In this document: in pieces, positions 56,143-64,000 of the stretch | Position numbering within the stretch: the first letter of the stretch is position 1 | Layout of the letters: every line of letters begins with the position of its first letter | From: Antedon mediterranea | Taxonomy: Eukaryota > Echinodermata > Crinoidea > Comatulida > Antedonidae | DNA: 64,000 nucleotides | Direction of reading: 5' to 3' | Assembly: GCF_964355755.1 (NCBI RefSeq) | Contig: NC_092670.1 | Coordinates: 34,769,795-34,833,794 of the forward strand | Position numbers and translations under genes: made by a program | The notes under the pieces: generated by a model | The model's database searches: none | Told to the model about the DNA's origin: nothing | The model's input: only the letters and a program-made list of their open reading frames with translations

Positions 56143-59100
56143 ATGTTAAGTCTGCTGGTTTTACTCTGTAATATAAATTGTCTACATAGTTTGCGAATTC
56201 TTTACCCGAATCATCCGCAACATACGCTGAAAGCAAAGCAGAGTATAGATCCCGGCAAACCGTTGATCCTGACCCCGTACATCGAGTCTGGTAATATTGA
56301 TGAAGGTAAAGACAATTGACGAAAACAAATACCGTATTATTTACCTGAAAAAAACTGTAATTGAAAGCAAAAAACAGTCAAATTGGCTGCCAGCCAATAG
56401 GTTTTTGGTTGAATTTAAGAATTTATTTTGTCAATTTATAAGTGAAAATTTTTTTTTTTTTTTCTACAAAAGGGATTAACTTTATTAAAACTACAAAATA
56501 GCCTACTCAAAGTCTGATTTAATTAATCTTCATTTTATAAGTGAAAACGTTTTTTTTTTTTTCTACGAAAAGTGATTTACTTTATTAAAACTACAAAATA
56601 TCGTATTCAAAGTCTGTTTTAATTAATCTTCATTTTTCATGTTTTTGGGGAACAATACATCTTTAATTGTCTAAATCTAACAAGAGGTAGCCGCAGGAAT
56701 AGTGTTAATTAATAGACAAGACAAAGTTTAACACAGAAAACTAATGACAACAATAATGTTTTGAGAATGTAATTTTAAAGAAAAAGACAATAAATTTAGA
56801 CATATCTATACAAAAAATCTTTTTTTCAGGACGAAAATTGAGTTTAGTCAGTACGTTGAATTCTACCATCAAAAGCTATGCAGGTAATACTACAAGAATA
56901 TTTTTTTTTTAATGTTTAAATAAAAATTATATGCGCAGATCTAAAATCTAAAAGTATGTACAGTATCAGAACATTGGCAACAATTTACATATCTTGCATA
57001 ACCAAAAATGTGAATTAAATTAATTTATTATTTCTGTTTTGCAGGATATTTTACTGTTGATAAAACTTTTAATAGTAATACATTTTTCTGGTTTTTTCCT
57101 GCTGAGGTGAGTAAAATACAATAATAATCAAATGTAATTATTTGAATGTATATGTTTGATAACATTGAGTGACCACACATAAAGCACGGTACGTGACTAG
57201 ACACACATTTTAATATTATGAAACATTTTTTTCGCATTGATAATTTTTGTTTCTGCATGTTTTTTTTTCAGGTTAACTCGGAAACAGCTCCTGTGTTGTT
57301 ATGGTTACAAGGGGGACCAGGAGGATCATCAATGTTTGGACTATTTTCTGAGAATGGACCATTTTATGTAACAGATGATATGAAATGTAATTAACTAAAG
57401 TTTACTTAATTAATTATGATTTAATAATGAATTAAGAAGTGATGGTGCAGAATATGTGATAATGCAACTCTTTTAGGGATGGATTCAGGAACGTGGGGGT
57501 GGGGGTGGGGGGCAGCTGGCTCAGGCCCCTCTAAACAATTGTAATGCAGCATCTTAACCGTGCCTAATCATCCATGATACAGGCATCACATGGGATACAC
57601 ATGAGATGCTATATTATGGAATTTGCCTGAGATACTGGACAAATATTGTCATACAGGTGGATATACAGCGCTGGGAATCGGTTGCTTCAGATCCTAAAAT
57701 TATCAGTTCAAATCCCAACTTTGGTCAACCATTTTAAAAAATTTGAATTTTTAGATGAAAAGTTTTGAAACTAAAAAGCTATTAAAATAATGAAATATTC
57801 TTTTTTAAAAACTGAAGTGAAACCAAGAGAGTGGAGTTGGACAAAAAAATATTCAATGATATACATTGACAACCCAGTGGCTACCGGCTTCAGTTTTACT
57901 AATGGTGGATTCGCTCAGAATGAGACCGCAGTCGGATGGAATCTTCACAGCGCCCTCACTCAGTTTTTCCAGCTATTCCCAATGTACCAGAATAATGAAT
58001 TATACCTAACTGGTGAGGTTAGTAGTGAAATGTATTTACTAACAGTAAATTTAACATAGAGTAGAAACATGAATTAAGCTGGGGTAGTAGTAACATTTCA
58101 TTTTGTTTAGCCATTTGGCGAAAGTCAAAATATTTTTTTTAGTCAAATCAGTTTATCTATAGCCAAAATGGCTAAAGTCCAATTTTTTTATTTACCTGAA
58201 TAATTCGGTCTTTTGGCGAAAATTTAAAATTGATTGATAAAATTTTAATCAATTAAGCCTATACATTGTACCCTGAGGCATTAAGAGAGAGTAAGGCCTA
58301 AATCACTGTATGATTAAAAAAAAAAATTATTTTAATGCGAGCCCATTTACGGATTAAAACAGCTTATTTGAAGGGTTAATTATTGATCTTGTCTCTTTTT
58401 TCTTTTTCTTTTGCTTACATGTCTCGTATTTGCTGGTCTCAAGAATAAGTTGTCATGTTTTTCTTGACATTTAATTAAAAAAGTTCCCTTGCTATTTTTG
58501 TTTTGTTTATATATTGGATGTTCATTTGATTAGCAACAGCTTTAAGAACAAAGTGAACAATGATTCTTTTATTCATACATGTATAGTCACGAATTTGGTT
58601 TTAAAATTGTAAATAGTCTTTTTTTGTAATTCTTTATTTCATTTTGTTTGTCTAAAGTTGGAGAGACACGCCATTTGGCGATAGTTGTCTTTAACAGCTC
58701 TTGTCTCTCTTCAGTGCTCCCTTTTTTTGTTTCACTGAAAGGATTAAATAAATAAAAAAACATTTCTCATTTTCATTATTTTAATTCAGTCGTATGCGGG
58801 AAAGTACATACCTGCTCTAGGTTTCCGCATCCACCAGGAAAACCCAAAAGCTTTTACAAAAATCAATTTAAAGGGAATGGCAATTGGAGACGGACTGTGT
58901 GATCCTGAATCGGTAAGTAAAACATCTTTCCCAGGTTGCATTGTGTTTTTAATTTTAGGTTACATTTATAATTGAATTGAATTGTTCATCCCAGTGGCCA
59001 TATTCTCCATTCTCTCCATTCATATTTAGGCAAAGAGAACCACATTAAACAATTTGAAATTCTTTTCTAAATCTTTTACTGAAGTAAAACACTCATTTTA

Positions 59101-62100
59101 GTATGGTTGGTACAAGTATGTGAAGTGAATCTGTCTGAACACATCTTCTGTTCTGGTAGTATTCCTAGAGGTTCTTTGATTTCTTTTTTCACAATCTTAC
59201 ATTGTGTACTAATAATAAGTATTACTGTAGATGTTTCCTGCATATGGAGATTTCCTCTATCAAATTGGCGTGATGGACAACAACGAAAAGAACTATGTGG
59301 ACACTCAGATTGACACTGTTGTACAACTGATTCAAGAAAAACAATTTTTAAAAGCTAATCAGGTTAGATTTCTTCATTTTAACTTCATGAACTGAAAAGA
59401 TGAAGAAAAAGTTTACTGTAAGTTAGGAAGAATGGTACCAAGTAAACACATTAATTATTCATTGTTCAATACATTTTTGGAAACTTAGGTGATAATTTTA
59501 TATAGTCATATCCATTTTCATAATTGCAATGGTATAATTTATATTTGCATAATTTACATGGCATAATCTATATTTGCACAATTTACATTTGCATAATTTA
59601 CTTTTACATAACTCACAGCATAACAAATCTCTCGTATGAGGCATAACTCACATTTGCATAACTCACATTGGAATAACTTGCATTTGAATAACTCGCATTG
59701 AAATAACCCACATTTGCATAAACTCACATTTGAGTAACTCACATTTAAATAAACCCACATTTGAATAACTCACATTTAAATAGCTCACAGCATAACAAAT
59801 CTCTTGTATGAGGCAAAACTCAAATTTGCAAACCTCACATTTGAATAACTCACAGCATATCAAATTTTCTCACGTATAAAAAAGTTTGGTTTTTTATTTT
59901 GAAAGGTGTTATCTCCCATCATTGAAGGAGGAGATTCTGGCAGGCCATCATTTTTCACAAATGTCACAGGACTCAGTAGCTACTACAATTACCTTGATGA
60001 TACGGTAGGTAGACCTAAAATTTGCATGTTTTTCAAATGCGTTTTACATTAGTTGCAGGTGTTTAAATGCTTTCTGGAAAATCAAATATTAAAATGTCTA
60101 TAAATTGCCAAAAGTTTTATAAAATACATTTTTTATCAATTAATTATGAAAAATTATTGTGTGGGGATTGTTAGTAGAAGACTGTTTGTGGTGGTTGTTT
60201 GTGGGTTTTTTTTATTACCTAAAATTTATCAATATTCTATAATTGACAATTAAAAAATACCTGAATTTTAATTATAAAGCCCCCACCATTTGGAGACTAT
60301 GCTGCATTTTTAAACCAAGACGAGGTTCGGAAGGCAATTCATGTTGGGACTGTTCCATTTAATAATGGGGATGATGCAGCGAACAATCTAGAAGTAGACA
60401 TCACTCAGACTATTAAACCTTGGTTGGAGACTCTAGCAGACAATTACAAGGTCAGAGGTCATTTATATAACTTATTATTACTAATTTTTTTAACTCCAGA
60501 AAGTTTGATCTATTAGTTTATGCGAGAATATTTAGTCTGTAAATACAAAATATTTGTAATAATTTTCACTTTATTATATCAGGCCTAAGTAAGTAAGTAA
60601 GTAATATTTATTGCGTTCCAAATACAGTACACATAAATAAAACAGTATAATGTAAATGAAATAAAAAGAGAAACATTAAATATAAAAATACAAGACTAGA
60701 CAAGAAAATAAGCATGGAAAGCAGGGGATGGCCCTTTAAGCCCAGAGGCTTGTTTCCAAAGGGGTCCCCAACATAATAAAATAATATTACAATAATTATA
60801 CAAAAATATGGATCTATTATTATTTTATACAGTATTACAAATTAATTTAATTACATGTTAGATTTATGCCGAATTCTGATAATCATTATTATTACAAAAA
60901 TATCTACTATTATATACAAGAAAAGTCAATCATAATTTTAGGTCTATATAATTTGCATATTTGTTAATAAAAATTTCTTAAGAGTCCTTCTAAAACTATT
61001 GTGTGTAAAAATATTTTTTATTTCTATTGGTAATTTGTTCCACAGTGTGATTGCATTAAAAAAAAAGGTCTTACTAACAGTATAGTTATTCATTGGAACA
61101 ATAAAATTGCAATCTTTTCCTCTAGTACCATGGTTATGATTTATCCTATTAAAATTATTTAACATAAAGTCTGGACAACTTTTTGTATATATTGTCTGTA
61201 CGTGTTGTAGTGTCATTTGTTCGGCCCTGGTTTTAACATCTAATAAACCAAGAAAAGTATAATCGTCTTTGGTGATATGGTATCTATTATGTTTCCCTAA
61301 GATGAATCTAATTACTTTATTTTGTGTTCTTTGAAGTTTAGTACGGAATCCGCGGTTGTACCCCAGTACCAGGTAATTTGTCAATTTTAAATGGTGTTTT
61401 CACTATGCCAATTTTGGTAAAACATATATAAATAACTAATGTATTGCATTACTACTTGTTGATAGGTTTTGATATACAATGGCCAATTAGATATCATCGT
61501 AGCTACACCCCTTACCGAGCGCTTCCTCCTCAAGGCTTTCACGTGGAAAGGTTCAGAAGCTTTCCAAAAGGTTAAGAAGGTTATTTGGAAAGTTAACAAA
61601 GATGACAAGGACGTTGCTGGCTATGTGCGACAAGTGGATGACTTCATTCAGGTACGTAAATTGATGAATTGCCAAATGTTGACTTTATAAAAAAAGAGAA
61701 ATTGTGCAAGAGAAATTGTGCAACTAAATGTTCTGTGGGAATTCATGGGAAAAGGGTGTAAATACCCTGTAATCACATTTTCATACAGTACCTTATATGT
61801 GGACCTTCGAGCCCCCAAACAATGGTAGTGTGAGTTCATGGAGGTATCAAAATAGAAACTCCATGGTGACCAGCCATAAGAAAGCATGATAACATACCTG
61901 AATAGATCATTGTCTTTGATTGAAGGAGGATTGTGCAACAATACTTTGACACTCTTATGTCAGAGTGCATATTCTTGTGTTACACAGTCAGCAACCGGAA
62001 TATGACGCGACGCTAGGCTGTGAGTTGAAAATCAGCATATATTGTCACGCCGTCTTTAATGGTTCTACTCTGTGTCCAATCGAATAGCCTTTTTCGAATG

Positions 62101-62329
62101 GTTTAGACCATGGCCTAGCCTCTTGTTAGAAATAATATTTGCCCTCATAGACATTAATTATTTGTATATACTATCAAATCCGATAAATATTTTGATTAAA
62201 TAATCTAAATCAAAACTATATTTACAGGTAGTAGTGAGAGGTGGCGGACACATTTTACCTGCTGACCAACCAGAGCGGACATTTAATATGATTGATAGAT
62301 TTGTATCTGGGACTCCTTTTGATGCTTGA
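56143..62329 (+). CDS. CPVL: CPVL-like serine carboxypeptidase (S10), complete
   Basis: Eleven exons: 56143-56305, 56830-56883, 57045-57106, 57272-57386, 57818-58017, 58790-58912, 59231-59362, 59906-60004, 60280-60450, 61466-61651, 62228-62329. The start MLSLLVLLCNINCLHSL is a signal peptide. Then come GYFTVDKTFNSNTFFWFFPA, the oxyanion-region motif PVLLWLQGGPGGSSMFGLF, SMIYIDNPVATGFSF, GE-SYAGKYIPALG (nucleophile Ser at the exon 5/6 joint), GMAIGDGLCDPES, FLYQIGVMD, AIHVGTVPFNNG, VLIYNGQLDIIV (catalytic Asp) and VVVRGGGHILPADQPERTFN (catalytic His). The order and the HVG...YNGQLD motifs match vertebrate CPVL more than cathepsin A. Probably a secretory or lysosomal C-terminal exopeptidase. 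An unrelated LINE lies in intron 9 and a minisatellite in intron 7. Confidence 0.93.
56330..56670 (+). repeat. Dispersed repeat with internal duplication (as at 39360-39600)
   Basis: ACTTTATTAAAACTACAAAA and CAAAGTCTG occur twice, about 110-120 bp apart, within this copy, once at 39490-39545. It lies in CPVL intron 1. Confidence 0.65.
59530..59870. repeat. Minisatellite, about 15-bp unit
   Basis: Imperfect repeats of ATAACTCACATTTGC and ATAACTCACATTTGA, with CAGCATAACAAATCTCTCGT-like inserts repeated at 59618 and 59788. Located in CPVL intron 7. Cysteine-rich minus-strand frames across it are by-products. Confidence 0.85.
60586..61384 (-). mobile_element. LINE 3' end (CR1-like superfamily), truncated
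   Basis: Minus strand, 146 codons: FRTKLQRTQNKVIRFILGKH, DYTFLGLLDVKTRAEQMTLQ, FMLNNFNRINHNHGTRGKD, SKTFFFNAITLWNKLPIEIK and FRRTLKKFLL. This is the reverse transcriptase C-terminus of CR1/L2-type elements. The WYWGTT stretch that should precede it is in a neighbouring frame at 61378-61360, so there is one frameshift. The 3' end is a (CTTA)n run (60586-60603 on the plus strand as TAAG repeats). 5'-truncated, dead, in CPVL intron 9. Confidence 0.85.
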
Positions 62330-62696
62330 CTGAAACCTGAGCCATTCAAATATTTTTTTTAAATAGCAGCAGCTGATTCTTGAAGATGAAAAAAACCACT
62401 TTTTTCATTACAATAATTGAAATACAAATAATAGAGTAAAATTAAAAAATAATATTTTCATGATAAAATTACCAATATCATAAAAGATTAGCTTTAAATA
62501 CAGTACACACACAGTGGTGTAATAGCTAGGAGCGCTCATTGGCTAAACCCAGGGTCCAGAGGAAACAGGCTTTAAAATATTTTGAAAAAGGCTGAAAACA
62601 CTTGATACCTCCATCGTTGGAGAGCCACTTGGTGTTCCTAAACAAGGGGCCCAGACCGCTGTGTTGCACCACTGTACACATGCGGTACAGTGAGAC
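62330..62696. other. CPVL 3' UTR and spacer
   Basis: No gene seen. Confidence 0.4.
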
Positions 62697-62970
62697 TAAA
62701 TCCGATTTTCCACTAGATGAATTTGTTCGTGCGAGTGCTTATGAAAGCAGCATCGTAGCTCATTTCCTGAGCTCTGATTGGTTGCGCAATATTTCGCTTC
62801 GCAAAAAGTAGAAAAAATTCGAACTAGTAAATTTCACTGAAGCGAAAAAATCAAAGGAACTAGAATTCGTCGCAGGAGGAAGGATGACAGAGAGAAACTT
62901 GAATACACATGGGCATACATGACGCTTTGGATTCGCGCAAACAAATTCGCCTAGTGGAAAACCGGCTTTA
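62697..62970. mobile_element. MITE with about 35-bp imperfect inverted repeats (family 4)
   Basis: TAAATCCGATTTTCCACTAG at 62697 is mirrored by CTAGTGGAAAACCGGCTTTA ending at 62970, extending inward through GAATTTGTT and GCGA. 274 bp. Short open frames on both strands arise from the pairing. Confidence 0.8.
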
Positions 62971-63410
62971 CTGGCGAACAGACTTAAACTTGCTTTATTA
63001 TGGCATCCTTTTTGTATAGATAGAAACATGACTGGTACAGTTAATCATGAAGGTATTTTCTTGGGAATGCATGTCTAATATGAAGTTTTGTATCAGCATG
63101 GTTGACCTTGCTTATGCATAGTTGACCTATAAGTTCACAATGTGTACTGTGGTACCTTTTTTGTTGCTACAAAAAATAAATTAACTTCCATATCAATACA
63201 TTTATTTACATACAACATTTAAAATTATATACATTCATTATTAATTTAGTATTTTTACATATGATATTTGTTTCAATAATGTTTTGTTAATTTAAAACAA
63301 ACTTTGGTTTTTCTAAAGTGGGGAAGCTACAAACAATGGAATTATTAAATGATTAATTACAAACAGTTTTACACAATGTTGTATTTTATACAAAAAACGG
63401 TATTTGTTGT

Positions 63411-63728
63411 CTAATTTGAAATATAAATAATGTTATGTTTTTCAAGAAGCTCAATGTCTCTTTCTAATTGTTTCATTTCCGACTCCAATCGTTCCTTTCG
63501 TGCTTTTTTCGGAGCAGTGTCTGTGACCATTGATAATCCTTGGTACTGGTGATGGATTTCTTCCCAGTTTTTCTTCAGGCCGTCAATAATGCTTTTTCGT
63601 TCGTTGTCCGACAGACTTTTCATGGCACCTCTACGATAATGCTCTTTGATGTACTCATCATATTCCTCCTGCGCACGCTTCACTTCATCATTTCTCTTTG
63701 TTAGGTAATCTGGAACGTTGCCATATTT
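63411..63728 (-). CDS. ENKUR: Enkurin, last exon
   Basis: After an acceptor (TTTATGGCAG) the exon encodes KYGNVPDYLTKRNDEVKRAQ, EEYDEYIKEHYRRGAMKSLS, LKKNWEEIHHQYQGLSMVTD, TAPKKARKERLESEMKQLER and DIELLEKHNIIYISN, then TAG. This is the C-terminal enkurin domain, ending in the coiled coil and IQ-like region of ENKUR, an adaptor tethering signalling proteins to TRPC channels in sperm and a microtubule inner protein of ciliary doublets. The upstream exons lie beyond the window. Confidence 0.93.
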   Translation of the reverse strand, partial: KYGNVPDYLTKRNDEVKRAQEEYDEYIKEHYRRGAMKSLSDNERKSIIDGLKKNWEEIHHQYQGLSMVTDTAPKKARKERLESEMKQLERDIELLEKHNIIYISN

Positions 63729-64000
63729 CTGCCATAAAAAAAACAAAAATGTTAATTTATTGCAAACATTTTTAAATTTACTTTAAACACTATACTGTAC
63801 ATTCCATGATATTTCATAAGAAACTTGAATATATACTTTGGGCCATAGTGAGACTCGTTTTTCACCAACCCCGCCAGAATTAGGAAGATACTGTACATAT
63901 GCCCGGACAACTTCTTGAAAAACCAGATAACTGGGTTAACATCCTTTAAACTAATTAACTAGGCTAGTTAGCTGGTAAACTAGCCCATACCATCAAAAAA
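63729..64000. other. Enkurin intron
   Basis: Only intron sequence; nothing else seen. Confidence 0.5.

Noticed and set aside
59530..59870. Cysteine-rich repeated peptides on the minus strand
   Set aside because: Produced by a 15-bp intronic minisatellite inside the CPVL gene; no signal peptide or splice support.

Overview
This is an AT-rich invertebrate animal genome segment with spliced genes, long introns and many mobile elements. The conserved genes (XPB/ERCC3, CISD3, SPAG6, PSMB3, a CPVL-like carboxypeptidase, enkurin), an abundance of DIRS, LINE and MITE sequence, and frequent TAGGCCTA-type palindromes fit a marine deuterostome. An echinoderm is my best guess, but nothing in the window proves it.

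Positions 1-34220 hold a head-to-tail array of eight copies (A to H, all on the minus strand) of a family of single-pass receptors that I do not recognise. The intact copies are intronless. Each has a signal peptide, about three Ig-like modules, one membrane helix, and a cytoplasmic tail with repeated paired tyrosines, some matching the ITIM consensus. Two subfamilies alternate strictly: type 2 (A, C, E, G) and type 1 (B, D, F, H). B, D and F are open. Every type-2 copy carries its own frameshift or stop, and H is a pseudogene with three membrane-proximal Ig modules in tandem. F looks like a B ectodomain joined to an H tail. About 15-16 kb separates B from F, and D from H once the DIRS element is discounted, so the array grew by segmental duplication. 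The flanks carry a Helitron-like insertion with a preserved empty site, MITEs, LINE fragments and a complete but dead DIRS retroelement (23835-30052), itself split by a pogo-like MITE.

Positions 35278-64000 are ordinary gene territory. In order they hold: the last four exons of ERCC3 (+); an unrecognised terminal exon (-); the last exon of CISD3 (-); complete SPAG6 (+, nine exons); PSMB3 (-, five coding exons seen); a decayed member of an uncharacterised multi-exon family (-); a CPVL-like serine carboxypeptidase (+, eleven exons, triad intact); and the last exon of enkurin (-). Introns and spacers contain several MITE families, LINE 3' ends and three minisatellites.

The housekeeping and ciliary genes show no functional link to the receptor array. 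The array is the part worth pursuing: a rapidly rearranging, intronless, alternating Ig-receptor cluster with ITIM-like tails, resembling in architecture (not demonstrably in ancestry) the paired inhibitory-receptor clusters of vertebrates.
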